In this document: positions 15,886 through 24,698 of the stretch, piece after piece | Layout of the letters: each line of letters opens with the position of its first letter | Position numbering within the stretch: the first letter of the stretch is position 1 | Assembly (NCBI GenBank): GCA_036732005.1 | Contig: DAINDF010000013.1 | Location: forward strand, 1-64,000 | DNA: 64,000 nt | Reading direction: 5' to 3' | Origin: UBA1926 sp036732005 | Lineage (GTDB): Bacteria > Planctomycetota > Phycisphaerae > Phycisphaerales > UBA1924 | Made by a program: the position numbers and the translations under genes | The notes under the pieces: generated by a model | Seen by the model: only the letters and a program-made list of their open reading frames with translations | Told to the model about the DNA's origin: nothing | Database searches by the model: none

Positions 15886-18407
15886 GGCGAGCGGCCGCCC
15901 CGGATCAGCGACATCTTCGACGCCCCGGCGAGGCTCTCCACCCCGGGCCCCGCGGCCGCGTAGGACGGGCGTTTGCCCGCGAGCCGCTCCTCGAGCAGCA
16001 TCGCGAGCCTCGAGAGAAACCGGTCCCCGCTCTCGCGGGCCGCGTCGAGCAGCGCCGAGTCCGCGTCACGAACCCGTGTCAGCAGCGTCAGCGCCGCCAG
16101 GACCCGAGGCGTCTCATCCTGGCGGACCGCCTCCAGCCCCGTTTCCTTCAGCACGGCCCCGTCGAAGGCCGACATCGCCGGCGCGTGCGACGCGTTCGGC
16201 AACGCCGCGATCAGCAGCGAGCGCTCCACGGGGTGCCCGCCCGCGTACCGCTCGACCAGCGCCGCAACGACCTGCTCGGCCCCCGGCGCGTCGCCCCGGC
16301 GGAGCCACGCCGACGCGCCCTCCACCGCGGCGACCAGCGCCGCGGGCTCCTGCGCCTCCCGGATCGCGCGGGCGAGTTCCTCAGCCCCGAGCCGCCCCTC
16401 GGCCCGGACCCCGCGGGCGAACTTCTCCGTCGAGTCGCTCAGGCTGTACGGCCCGGCGACATACGCCCCGGCCCCGTCGAGCGTCGGCGCCTGCCAGCCC
16501 TGCCAGCGCATGCGGATTACGCCCCGGTCCGCCGAGTCGAAGATCATCCCGTTGATCCCCTGCTCGACGCGGGCCTCCACCGTGACCGTCTCCCCGCTCT
16601 CGATGCGGAGCCGGCGGTCAAGATCCACCACCACCGGCTGCGGCGAGGAGACCAGCCGGTCCGCGTCGTCCACGAACACCCCCAGCAGCACGCGCGAGGA
16701 GATCGTCCGGTTCGGGCCCAGCGAGAGCGGCCATGGCGTCAGGTTCGTCATCGAGACGCGCAGCCAGGCCCGCTCCCCGGGCTCGAACGCGAGCGACGCC
16801 TCGTCGACCTTCATCGACATGATCGACGCCGGGTCGCGCAGCGCCTGGTCCAGCGACGCCGGAACCTCCGCCACCATCCGGCGCATCAGCCGCCCCGCCG
16901 GCGTGATCGGGTCGGTCCGCCCCGTCAACTCCATCGCCCGCGACCGCGCCCACGCCCCGTAGGGGATGTAGGGCTCGTTCCGCTGGATGAACTCGTACTC
17001 GCGGGCCGCCTCCTCGGGCTTGCCCTCCGCGACGAGCAACTCCGCCCGGCAGACCCGCATGATCGAGGTGCCGGCGCCGATCTCCGAGAGGAACGCGCGC
17101 GTCGTCTCCAGGTCGCCCGCGCGCAGCGCGATCCACGCCTCCAGAGGCTTCTGGATCTGCTTCCACTCCTCCTCGCCGATCACCTGCGGCAACGCGGGGA
17201 CCTGCGCCACCAGCGTCCGCATGTCCACATTCGCCAGCGCCCGCATGAACTGGATCGAGACCACCGTGTCGGCGAACTGGCGGAACGCCCGCTCCCGGCT
17301 CTTCTCGTCGTCGAGCTTCGTCGCCTCCTGCACCTTGCGATACTGGAACCGCGCGTACGCGTCCAGCTCCCGCAGCCCCGCCTGCAGCGCCTTGCCGTCC
17401 TGCGCGTCCATCGCCGCGATCACGCGCACCTTCTCGTACAACGGGTCCAGGAAGACATCCTCTGGGGGCACCAGCAGCCGCTCGGGCACATCCCGCTGCT
17501 TGTCCTGCTCGAACCTGAGCCGGGCGTTGTCGCGCGCCACCAGCAGGTCCCGCTCGATCCGGTCCAGCACCGCCCGCGGGCCGTCGAGAAGCCACTGCAG
17601 CGCCAGGCCCTCGACGATGTGCCGGGGCTCCATCAGCCCCGCCGCCGAGAGGATCGCCAGCCCGTTCTCGTGGAACCGCGACGCCTCCCGGGTCGCCCCC
17701 TCGATCGCGAGCATCCGTGCGATCCCCAGGTGCACATTGGGGTCGATCGGGTCCGACCACATCAGCGCCAGCTGCATCTCCAGCAGCCCCGCCAGGCTCT
17801 CCGCGTCGTCCCCCGAGAACCCCGCGAAGTAGCTCGTCGCCAGGTGCAGCGCCTCCTTGTTCGTCCGGTCAAGGTCCACCGACAGCGTCAGCGTCCGCAC
17901 GAAGTTGTCCAGGTCCCCACGCTCCCGGTAGATCAACGCCGCGTCCAGCGCCAGCCGGCTCCGGATCGTCGGGTCCACCGAGACCCCCGCGGGCCCGAGG
18001 AACCGCTCGTAGACCTCGAGGCGAGACTCCGCCGTCTGCCGCGACGCGATCCGCGCCGTGATCAGCCTGAGCTGGGCCACCGTGTCGGACGGGTCCAGCG
18101 AGACCAGCCGGCTCGTCGCCGCCGCGAGCAGCCTCGGGTCCCCCGTCCCGAACGCCGCCGCCGCCTCGAGCCTCGCCAGCTCCGCGTCGCCCGGGGCGAG
18201 CTCCGAGATGATCTCGAGCATCAGCGCGGCGATCTCGTAGTCCGCCGCGACGGGCGACTCGGACAGGCCCAGGTCGAGCAGCACCGCGCGCGCCGCGTGG
18301 TCCGCCGCCGCCGCCTCGAGCGTCCCGTTCGCCGCACCCGCCAGCCCCGCCGCGCCCAGCGCGATCAGGACGCCGGCGGCGCGAGCAACGCCCCGAGCAC
18401 CGTCCAC
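15882..18407 (-). CDS. Large exported helical-repeat protein, function unknown
   Basis: About 841 residues. I place the start at the GTG at 18407, which overlaps the end of the small membrane protein gene and yields an N-terminal hydrophobic segment (VLIALGAAGLAGAANG). The frame upstream of this belongs to that gene. Residues 50-500 consist of repeated helix pairs reminiscent of tetratricopeptide repeats (DLDRTNKEALHLATSYFAGF; SDPIDPNVHLGIARMLAIEG). Residues about 560-680 look like a beta-sandwich, and the C-terminus is helical again. The gene overlaps the flippase-like gene by 4 bp. No catalytic motif is seen. It is likely a periplasmic or membrane-attached scaffold. Confidence 0.7.
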   Translation of the reverse strand: MDGARGVARAAGVLIALGAAGLAGAANGTLEAAAADHAARAVLLDLGLSESPVAADYEIAALMLEIISELAPGDAELARLEAAAAFGTGDPRLLAAATSRLVSLDPSDTVAQLRLITARIASRQTAESRLEVYERFLGPAGVSVDPTIRSRLALDAALIYRERGDLDNFVRTLTLSVDLDRTNKEALHLATSYFAGFSGDDAESLAGLLEMQLALMWSDPIDPNVHLGIARMLAIEGATREASRFHENGLAILSAAGLMEPRHIVEGLALQWLLDGPRAVLDRIERDLLVARDNARLRFEQDKQRDVPERLLVPPEDVFLDPLYEKVRVIAAMDAQDGKALQAGLRELDAYARFQYRKVQEATKLDDEKSRERAFRQFADTVVSIQFMRALANVDMRTLVAQVPALPQVIGEEEWKQIQKPLEAWIALRAGDLETTRAFLSEIGAGTSIMRVCRAELLVAEGKPEEAAREYEFIQRNEPYIPYGAWARSRAMELTGRTDPITPAGRLMRRMVAEVPASLDQALRDPASIMSMKVDEASLAFEPGERAWLRVSMTNLTPWPLSLGPNRTISSRVLLGVFVDDADRLVSSPQPVVVDLDRRLRIESGETVTVEARVEQGINGMIFDSADRGVIRMRWQGWQAPTLDGAGAYVAGPYSLSDSTEKFARGVRAEGRLGAEELARAIREAQEPAALVAAVEGASAWLRRGDAPGAEQVVAALVERYAGGHPVERSLLIAALPNASHAPAMSAFDGAVLKETGLEAVRQDETPRVLAALTLLTRVRDADSALLDAARESGDRFLSRLAMLLEERLAGKRPSYAAAGPGVESLAGASKMSLIRGGRSP

Positions 18408-18694
18408 AACAGCCAGAAGCAACCGCCGAAGAGAATCAGGCACGAGGAGATCTCCACCAGCCAGCCCACGGCCCGGCCGCCGCGGGGAAACAACCGATCG
18501 GCGATGCAGACGCTGCACACCAGCTGCCCCGACATGCACAGCGTGACCCCGCCGACCACGCACAGCGCCCCCGCCCCGGGCCAGACCGTCGGGCCCGAGA
18601 ACACCAGCCAGAGCCCCGACACCCCGAGCAGCACCGCCCACGGCGCCGCGACCGCGGTGAGTGTGAACAGACTCAGGCCCCGGGGCATCGCCAT
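18365..18694 (-). CDS. Small membrane protein
   Basis: 109 residues with AGGTGA upstream of the ATG at 18694. Three hydrophobic segments run through it (SLFTLTAVAAPWAVLLGVSG; ALCVVGGVTLCMSGQLVC; CLILFGGCFWLLWTVLG), with several Cys in or near them. Its 3' end overlaps the start of the large exported protein gene by about 43 bp, so it leads the operon. I recognise no family. Confidence 0.65.
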   Translation of the reverse strand: MAMPRGLSLFTLTAVAAPWAVLLGVSGLWLVFSGPTVWPGAGALCVVGGVTLCMSGQLVCSVCIADRLFPRGGRAVGWLVEISSCLILFGGCFWLLWTVLGALLAPPAS

Positions 18695-18902
18695 GGCTCA
18701 CCTGCGACCCAGTGTACGGGATCCCCCGCCCGGTGTTCGCCCCGCGCCCCCGCCGACGAGAGGATCGGCACCCGGGCTCTATTCGGATTCCCGCTCAGAC
18801 CCGGGCCCGACAAGCCGCGGGCGCGATCCCGCGGAGGTTCGTTTCCCGATCAGCCGATGGGCCCGCGCCCACGGCTCGCCCGGGTGTGGAACGAACTCCG
18901 TC

Positions 18903-20675
18903 TTACCCCAGCGCCATCGTCACCAGGAACTCGGCGTTGGTCTTCACCTTGCCCAGGCGGTTCTTGAGCAGCTCCATCGCCTCGACGACATTCATGTCCG
19001 AAAGGACCTTCCGCAGCCGGTAGACCAGCTCGAGCTCCTTGGGGTCGAGCAGCAACTCCTCACGCCGCGTGCCCGAGGCCCCGATGTCGATCGCGGGGTA
19101 GATCCGCTTCTCGACCAGCCGTCGGTCCAGGTGCAGCTCGGAGTTGCCCGTCCCCTTGAACTCCTCGAAGATCACCTCGTCCATCTTCGAGCCCGTGTCC
19201 ACCAGCGCCGTCCCGATGATCGTCAGCGACCCGCCCCGCTCGATCGCCCGGGCGGCGCCGAAGAACTTCTTCGGACGCTGCAGCGCGTTCGAGTCCAGCC
19301 CGCCCGTCATGATCTTGCCCGAGTGCGGCATCTCCGAGTTGTACGCCCGGGCCAGCCGCGTGATCGAGTCCAGCAGGATCACCACATCGTCCCCGAACTC
19401 GACCATCCGCTTGGCCTTCTCGATCACCACCTCCGCCACCGCCACATGGCGCCCCGACTGCTCGTCGAAGGTGCTCGCGACGACCTCCACCTTCTTGCCC
19501 GAGCAGTTCCGGCGGAAGTCCGTCACCTCCTCGGGCCGCTCGTCCACCAGCAGCACGATGATGTTCACATCCGGGTAGTTCCGGTTGATCGCCTTGGTCA
19601 TCTTCTGCAGGATGACCGTCTTGCCCGTCCGCGGCGGCGCCACGATCAGCGCCCGCTGCCCCTTCCCGATCGGCGCGACCAGGTCCATGATCCGCGTCTC
19701 GATCTGGTTGGGCTCGGTCTCCAGCACATACCGCTCCTCCGGGTGCAGCGGCGTCAGGTCCTCGAAGTTCACCAGGTTGTGGATCTCGTGCGGGTCGCGA
19801 CCGTTCACCTGCTCGACCCGCAGCAGCGCGAAGTACCGCTCGCTCTCCTTCGGCGGGCGGATCGCCCCACGCACCGTCATCCCACGCCGCAGCCCGAACC
19901 GGCGCACCTGGCTGGGCGACACATAGATGTCGTCCGGGCCCGGCAGGTACGACTGCTCGGGCGAACGAAGGAACCCGAACCCGTCCGACATGATCTCCAG
20001 CGTCCCCTCGCCGTACATGATGCCCTGACGCGTCGCCCGCGCCTTGAGCACCTTGAAGATCAGCTCCTGCTTCGGGATATCGCGGAAGTTCTCGAGCCCC
20101 TCCTTCGACGCGACCTTGAACAGCTCGTCCAGTTCCATCCGCTGGAGCTGCCCGATCGTCAGCTGGTCCCCCGCCGCAAGCGGGCCCATCTCCGCCGCGA
20201 TCCGCTCCAGCTCCGCCGCCTCGCGCTCCAGCTCCTCGTCGCTCGGCAGCACGCTGTTGCCGTACCGAGGCGAGCCGCCCGAGTACCCCCCGTAGCCGCC
20301 ACCACCGCCGCCGCCACCACCACCGCCGCCGCCGCCCGGCGAGCCGCCCTTGCGCTTCTTCCGCTTGCGACGCCGACCCTCGCGGCCCTCGCCCCCCGGC
20401 CCCTCGCCGCCCCCGTTGCCCCCGTTGCCACGCTCGGCGTCCCCGTTCGACGCCGCGGGCTCCGCCGGCTTCGCCTCGGCGGGCTTGCTCTCCGCGGGCG
20501 CCGCCTCCGGGACTTTCGGCTCGCTCGATTTCGTCTCCGCCACGGTCGCCTCCGCGCTCTTCGCGCTCGCCGGCTCGCTCGCCGCCTTGCCTCGCCGACC
20601 CCGCTTGGGCCGCTCGGTCCCCGCGCTCTGCTCGGTGTCCCGATCGACCGTCGCCTCTGGGTTCGCCTTCGCCAT
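18903..20675 (-). CDS. rho: Transcription termination factor Rho with long low-complexity N-terminus
   Basis: 590 residues, against about 420 in E. coli. Rho is the hexameric RNA-dependent ATPase/translocase that ends transcription. The ATG at 20675 has AAGGA at good spacing. Residues 1-145 are an extra Glu/Ala/Pro/Lys-rich segment containing RRRKRKKRKGG and a run of 14 Gly. Then come the Rho N-terminal fold, the RNA-binding cold-shock domain (GFGFLRSPEQSYLPGPDDIY), Walker A APPRTGKTV, Walker B VVILLDSITRL, and the Q/R-loop region (MTGGLDSNALQRPKKFFGAAR). The core is fully conserved. Such insertions occur in actinobacterial and planctomycete Rho and affect RNA binding. Confidence 0.95.
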   Translation of the reverse strand: MAKANPEATVDRDTEQSAGTERPKRGRRGKAASEPASAKSAEATVAETKSSEPKVPEAAPAESKPAEAKPAEPAASNGDAERGNGGNGGGEGPGGEGREGRRRKRKKRKGGSPGGGGGGGGGGGGGGYGGYSGGSPRYGNSVLPSDEELEREAAELERIAAEMGPLAAGDQLTIGQLQRMELDELFKVASKEGLENFRDIPKQELIFKVLKARATRQGIMYGEGTLEIMSDGFGFLRSPEQSYLPGPDDIYVSPSQVRRFGLRRGMTVRGAIRPPKESERYFALLRVEQVNGRDPHEIHNLVNFEDLTPLHPEERYVLETEPNQIETRIMDLVAPIGKGQRALIVAPPRTGKTVILQKMTKAINRNYPDVNIIVLLVDERPEEVTDFRRNCSGKKVEVVASTFDEQSGRHVAVAEVVIEKAKRMVEFGDDVVILLDSITRLARAYNSEMPHSGKIMTGGLDSNALQRPKKFFGAARAIERGGSLTIIGTALVDTGSKMDEVIFEEFKGTGNSELHLDRRLVEKRIYPAIDIGASGTRREELLLDPKELELVYRLRKVLSDMNVVEAMELLKNRLGKVKTNAEFLVTMALG

Positions 20676-20871
20676 GATCTTGATTCCTTCGCCATCCGGC
20701 GATGCTGCCGGGACGCCGCGGGTGGGCCTCGCCCCCGCCGCCGAACTACGCCACACGCCCCACGCCGAACACCAGTCTCGCTCAGGGGGGAAACTCAAAG
20801 GCACGCCGCGTGAACCGGCGCCGAACCCGTGCCGCGGCCCCGGCCTCCACCGCCGGACCGCCACGCCCGGA

Positions 20872-21510
20872 TCATCCGCGGGGGGCTGCCTTGAGTCGGA
20901 TCTGGTCAAGGATCTCGCGAACCCCGGCCCTCAAGGCATCCGGGTCGCCCGCGTTCTGGACAAAATAATCCGACCGCCGACGCTTCTCATCAAGCGGCCA
21001 CTGTGCTTTTTCTCGCCGGGACAGTTCCGACTCGTCCCACCCCCGCGACGACGCCACCCGACGCAGCCGCTCCGCGCGGGGGCACTCCACGAAGATCACC
21101 GCGTCGCACTCCCCGTCCAGACCCGCCTCGAACAGCAGCGGCGCATCGATCACGAACCCCGCCGCCCCGGCCTCCGCCGCTGCCCGCCTCGCCGACTCCC
21201 GCACCCCCCTCAAAAGAGGATGGATCACCGACTCCAGCCACGCCCGCTCCCCCGGATCCACGAACACAATCCGTGCAACCGCGCCCCGGTCCACCGCCCC
21301 ATCCGCCCCCAGCACACGATCGCCCCACCGCCCGACCAGCGCCGCCCGGACCTCCGGCCTCCCGAGGCAGGCCTTCGCCTCCGCGTCCGAGTCGCTGACC
21401 ACGCACCCCAACTCCGCAAGAAGCCGGGCAACGGTGCTCTTGCCCGAGCCGATCCCGCCCGCAAGCCCGATCACCGGAAGAGGTGGTTTGCCGGGCGGCC
21501 CCGCGCTCAT
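20872..21510 (-). CDS. coaE: Dephospho-CoA kinase
   Basis: 212 residues from the ATG at 21510, which has GGAGGGG upstream and overlaps the preceding gene by 4 bp. The P-loop GLAGGIGSGKST is near residue 16. The DAPLLFEAGL and RRVASSRGWDESELSRR motifs are typical of CoaE, which phosphorylates the 3'-hydroxyl of dephospho-CoA as the last step of coenzyme A synthesis. It is the last gene of the hpt / PH-domain protein / coaE operon. Confidence 0.93.
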   Translation of the reverse strand: MSAGPPGKPPLPVIGLAGGIGSGKSTVARLLAELGCVVSDSDAEAKACLGRPEVRAALVGRWGDRVLGADGAVDRGAVARIVFVDPGERAWLESVIHPLLRGVRESARRAAAEAGAAGFVIDAPLLFEAGLDGECDAVIFVECPRAERLRRVASSRGWDESELSRREKAQWPLDEKRRRSDYFVQNAGDPDALRAGVREILDQIRLKAAPRG

Positions 21511-22004
21511 CGCTCCCCCCTCCCGATCCGCTCCCGGGCCCGCCCGACCCACCGATCGGGCCGGCCCACCATGTACCAGACCACCTCGTACCCCCCCGTT
21601 CCGGAAGAGGCAAACCCGACCGACCCAAGGCCAAAGAGCCTGGGCAACACCGGCTTGTCCACGGTCACCGCCTGGACGCGGTCGGTGGCCAGTTCATCCC
21701 GCCGCCGGTGGAGCACGCCGCGCTCCGCCCACAGCACACCCCCGGTGATCCCGTAGACCCGGGTCGCCCACTGCGCAACGGCCCAGAGCAGCCGGCCCGT
21801 GACCGCCGTCGCCCCGCCGAGCAGCAGGATGGTCAGCCTGGGGCCCGCCCCGAACCCCGCCCACCGCCACGCGAGCACCCCGCAGACCGCGACCAGCGTC
21901 GCCGCCAGCACCGCGGCGACTTGCCCGAGCGGGTGGAGCAGGATGAACAGGGGATGAGGCCGGAGCACGAAGCCCTCGCCGCCGGACGCCCCCGACTGGA
22001 TCAC
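21507..22004 (-). CDS. Bacterial PH-domain (YdbS/bPH2-like) membrane protein
   Basis: 165 residues from a GTG overlapping the hpt stop by 4 bp. Two membrane helices (PLGQVAAVLAATLVAVCGVLAW; RLTILLLGGATAVTGRLLWA) are followed by a bacterial pleckstrin-homology fold. It carries the ITGGVLWAERGVLHRRRDEL and DRVQAVTVDKPVLPRLFGLG elements typical of YdbS-like proteins. The role is probably membrane-associated; the ligand is unknown. It is translationally coupled to both neighbours. Confidence 0.75.
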   Translation of the reverse strand: MIQSGASGGEGFVLRPHPLFILLHPLGQVAAVLAATLVAVCGVLAWRWAGFGAGPRLTILLLGGATAVTGRLLWAVAQWATRVYGITGGVLWAERGVLHRRRDELATDRVQAVTVDKPVLPRLFGLGSVGFASSGTGGYEVVWYMVGRPDRWVGRARERIGRGER

Positions 22005-22588
22005 GCCGGCCCCCCCGACCCCCCGGCCGCGCCGGGGTCGAGCGTCGCGATATCGGGGAGGTTGCGGTAGTACCCGTCGTAGTCGAGGCCGTATCCGACG
22101 ACGAACTCGTCGGGGATGTCAAAGCCCGCGTAGTCGGGCTCGATGGGCACCGCGCGCCGCGCCTTCTTGTCCAGGAGCACCACCGTGCGCACGCTCGCGG
22201 GCTTCTTCTCCTCGACGAGCGAGCGGACCAGGTGCAGCGTCCGCCCCGAGTCGAGGATGTCGTCGACCAGCACGACATGCCGCCCCTCGAGCCCCGGGGG
22301 CAATTCGGTGCGGAGGTGGGCCCCCTTCGAGGCCATGGTCTGCCCCGGGTAACTCGACACCGCGACGAGCTCCATGCTCAGCATCATCGGCAGGCGGCGG
22401 ATCAGGTCGGCCACGAAGACCAGCGACCCCGTCATGATCGGGATCAGGACCACGCGGTGCTCGCCCGCCCCGTCCCCCTCGGCCTCCAACGCCGCGCGCA
22501 GGTCCGAGGCGAGCCGGTCGGCGATCTCGCCCACGCGCTCGGCGATCTCGTGCCGGTCGATCAGGATGCGTTCGATGCCGCGGAACAT
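22001..22588 (-). CDS. hpt: Hypoxanthine phosphoribosyltransferase
   Basis: 195 residues. The PRPP-binding loop VVLVDDILDSGRTL, the substrate-specificity region DKKARRAVPIEPDYAGFDIP and the dimer hinge PIMTGSLVFVADL are those of type I hypoxanthine/guanine phosphoribosyltransferases, which salvage purine bases with PRPP. The C-terminal Gly/Ala tail is dispensable-looking. The leader just upstream of the ATG is a heptad repeat (22593-22645) with no normal ribosome site, so initiation here may be unusual. Confidence 0.92.
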   Translation of the reverse strand: MFRGIERILIDRHEIAERVGEIADRLASDLRAALEAEGDGAGEHRVVLIPIMTGSLVFVADLIRRLPMMLSMELVAVSSYPGQTMASKGAHLRTELPPGLEGRHVVLVDDILDSGRTLHLVRSLVEEKKPASVRTVVLLDKKARRAVPIEPDYAGFDIPDEFVVGYGLDYDGYYRNLPDIATLDPGAAGGSGGPA

Positions 22589-22592
22589 GGGG

Positions 22593-22645
22593 GAGGGTAG
22601 GGGGGAGCAGGGATCGGGGATCGGGGACTATTGCCCAGTGCCCAA
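22593..22645. repeat. Heptanucleotide short tandem repeat in the hpt leader
   Basis: Read on the + strand the sequence falls into 7-base units: GAGGGTA, GGGGGGA, GCAGGGA, TCGGGGA, TCGGGGA, a CTAT break, TGCCCAG, TGCCCAA. On the minus strand this gives the CCCCGAT-type heptads reminiscent of the short tandemly repeated (STRR) elements known from cyanobacteria. It starts 5 bp upstream of the hpt ATG. Confidence 0.6.
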
Positions 22646-22710
22646 CTCACCTGTTTCGCTCTTTGAGCCGGGGCACGGCACCGGCGCCGGAGGACGACCG
22701 GGAATCAGCC

Positions 22711-23589
22711 TCAGGCCCTGGAGGCCGCGTGCTCGTCGGAGAACCGCCACGCCGCGGCGAGGCGGGCCGCGTCGGGGGTGCGCAGCACGCACACAAGCCG
22801 ACCGGATCGCCGCGACCCGAGAACGACGCGGCACCACTCGGATCGGAGCCCGGCGGTGCGAAAGACCGCGGCATCGCGGCGAGGCCGGAAGACCCTCGCG
22901 CCCCACCACCCGTAGAGAACGCAGCGTCGGGGATCGACGAGCAGGCGGCTCACGCCAACCAACGCCGGCCCGGTCGAGCGCAGGAAGAGCGCACACGCCG
23001 CGACCTGGAGCCCACCCGGGACAAGCACCGCCCACCCGAGCGCGGTCGAACCGCTCCACAACTCCCGCGCAAGAAGATAGAGGAGGCTCATCGATGCCGC
23101 GAGAAAGAAGATCCCGTCGATAAACGGCAGCAGAAGACTGATCCTGTAGACCTCACCGGCCGGCTCTGGGGAATTCGGCGGCTCCTCGCCCCGATTCCAG
23201 TCAAACAGGGCCCCCTCTTCGAACGCCAGAGCCGAGTCCGCCGGGCGACCCACCCACCATCCGCTCACCTGTCTCCGCGTGTTCACCGTCGGCGAGTGTG
23301 GGCCGAATCGGAATGAGAGAAGAAGGAACGCGCCCACCAGCACGGGAGCCACAACAAAGTAAACAACCAGAGCCGCAGCCCCCGCGGCCGCGGCCGTGCG
23401 CCAAGGGCCAGGCCCGGAGCCGGTGCCGACCAGCGACACGATCGAAAAGAGCCCGAGGACCGGCAGGACGGTCGCGGCGCCGTAATCCCGCGCCGCTTGA
23501 AAGACTGCGCGGGCGTAGAGATCGTCCGCCGCGCGAAGATCAGCTGCGGCGGGAAGGGCGACCCGGCTGCCCGATCCGACGGAATTCAC
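22711..23589 (-). CDS. Polytopic membrane protein, function unknown
   Basis: 292 residues from a GTG at 23589 that overlaps the stop of the Cys-rich protein gene by 4 bp; the frame extends upstream only antiparallel to that gene. Four likely membrane segments are seen (VLPVLGLFSIVSLVG; AALVVYFVVAPVLVGAFLLL; DGIFFLAASMSLLYLLA; VLVPGGLQVAACALFL). They are followed by a soluble domain of about 80 residues (GVSRLLVDPRRCVLYGWWG). No family is recognised. The overlap implies that it works with the upstream Cys-rich exported protein. Confidence 0.6.
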   Translation of the reverse strand: MNSVGSGSRVALPAAADLRAADDLYARAVFQAARDYGAATVLPVLGLFSIVSLVGTGSGPGPWRTAAAAGAAALVVYFVVAPVLVGAFLLLSFRFGPHSPTVNTRRQVSGWWVGRPADSALAFEEGALFDWNRGEEPPNSPEPAGEVYRISLLLPFIDGIFFLAASMSLLYLLARELWSGSTALGWAVLVPGGLQVAACALFLRSTGPALVGVSRLLVDPRRCVLYGWWGARVFRPRRDAAVFRTAGLRSEWCRVVLGSRRSGRLVCVLRTPDAARLAAAWRFSDEHAASRA

Positions 23590-24605
23590 GCGATAATGTA
23601 CCCGCAGCCAACAAGGCAACTGTTCAAGATAGTGCGGCAGTTGTTCACCGCGGTTGTTCGCTGAACATAACATTCTGCCGTTCTTGCCGTGAACGCGGCG
23701 AGAGCCCCGAGCGCACAACCGGAGGCCACTCCCCATCCAATCGGGGACCAGATCGAGACCACACCAACCACCGCACAAAGCGCAAGCGCCGCCGCCAATC
23801 CGCTCGCCGCGCCAGCCAGGCAGCCCGCATGGTTGTTCTTGGCGACCTGTAGACACAGCGCGTACGCGTCTCGACATGCCACCGCACAATTCACATCAAC
23901 CAGCCCGGGATCGCTGGGAGGCTGGACCGAGCCCGGCGCAGCCGTTGCATAGGTGCTTACCGCGCTGGCGATCAGATCCGAATTCGCGTCGACGATCGGA
24001 AATAAACGCCAGATCGGTGCGCCTGCCTCGACGCCGTGCAGAATCGCCCCAGAGACCGTCGCCGCGCCGTTCGCTGTCGAGATGACGCACTCGATCCCCC
24101 AGACCCGCTGAACGCCGGCGCCGATCAGCGAGGCCCTTTCATCCTCTCCGAGTGCGGAGAGGTCGCTCTCCGCCATCCCGAGCACCGTGACCTCGAACGC
24201 GTCACCCAGCGCGTTGGCACCTTGGAGTTGAAACTCCCCTTCTCCGCCCAGGTCATCCGAAGAGCCCAACTCAAGATAATAAGCATCCGCCGAAGCGTCG
24301 TAGGCGACCCCAAACAAGAGCTCGAAGAGAGCCTGCTGGAATGAGGCCGTCTCGCGGTATGGTTCTAACTGCTCAAAGACCGCCTGTTCGACGCTTGCGC
24401 CAGCCGCGAGAGCGGCTCCCGCAGCATCAAATTCCTCGATTGTCGTCGCGACATCCTGAAGCGGCCCAATGGGCCGGTCGCTCGCGGTCGACGCGGTCGA
24501 AAGAAAAGCGATCGGAACGGCGATCAGCGAAACACAGAGGGCAGCGGTCAAATCTCGAAGGAACACGCGCTGTCTATGCGGGGGGGGGGGGGGGGGGATA
24601 TACAT
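23586..24605 (-). CDS. Exported Cys-rich protein preceded by a poly-C tract
   Basis: 339 residues from the ATG at 24605. The first codons (MYI, then six Pro, HRQ) are read through an 18-base C run. A GTG just after the tract would give a normal signal peptide (VFLRDLTAALCVSLIAVPIAFL) and may be the true start; neither start has a good ribosome site. Residues 45-230 look globular and acidic. The last 100 residues alternate Cys-rich stretches (CAVACRDAYALC; NNCRTILNSCLVGC) with a hydrophobic Gly/Ala helix pair. Base composition is less GC-rich than its neighbours. I recognise no family. A length change in the tract would shift the frame for the ATG start. Confidence 0.6.
   Translation of the reverse strand: MYIPPPPPPHRQRVFLRDLTAALCVSLIAVPIAFLSTASTASDRPIGPLQDVATTIEEFDAAGAALAAGASVEQAVFEQLEPYRETASFQQALFELLFGVAYDASADAYYLELGSSDDLGGEGEFQLQGANALGDAFEVTVLGMAESDLSALGEDERASLIGAGVQRVWGIECVISTANGAATVSGAILHGVEAGAPIWRLFPIVDANSDLIASAVSTYATAAPGSVQPPSDPGLVDVNCAVACRDAYALCLQVAKNNHAGCLAGAASGLAAALALCAVVGVVSIWSPIGWGVASGCALGALAAFTARTAECYVQRTTAVNNCRTILNSCLVGCGYIIA
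24580..24597. repeat. 18-base G/C homopolymer
   Basis: G at every position from 24580 to 24597 (+ strand), that is 18 C on the coding strand, directly after the first three codons of the Cys-rich protein gene. It is the longest homopolymer I saw in the window. Confidence 0.9.
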
Positions 24606-24698
24606 GCCGGCAATCTACCGAAAAAACTCCGCTTGTCAACTTGAGCACGGAAATTTGGCGTCAAGAGCCTCTGAATCCCCCACTCCCGTCGGCGGGCC

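Noticed and set aside
13732..15963. 743-codon + strand open frame
   Set aside because: It is antisense to the DUF444 and flippase-like genes, whose protein motifs are clear.
20280..20345. GCC/CCG trinucleotide microsatellite
   Set aside because: It is simply the coding sequence of the poly-Gly run in Rho, so it is reported there rather than as a separate repeat.
16185..20813. 1542-codon + strand open frame
   Set aside because: It lies entirely opposite the large exported protein, the small membrane protein and rho, with typical shadow composition.
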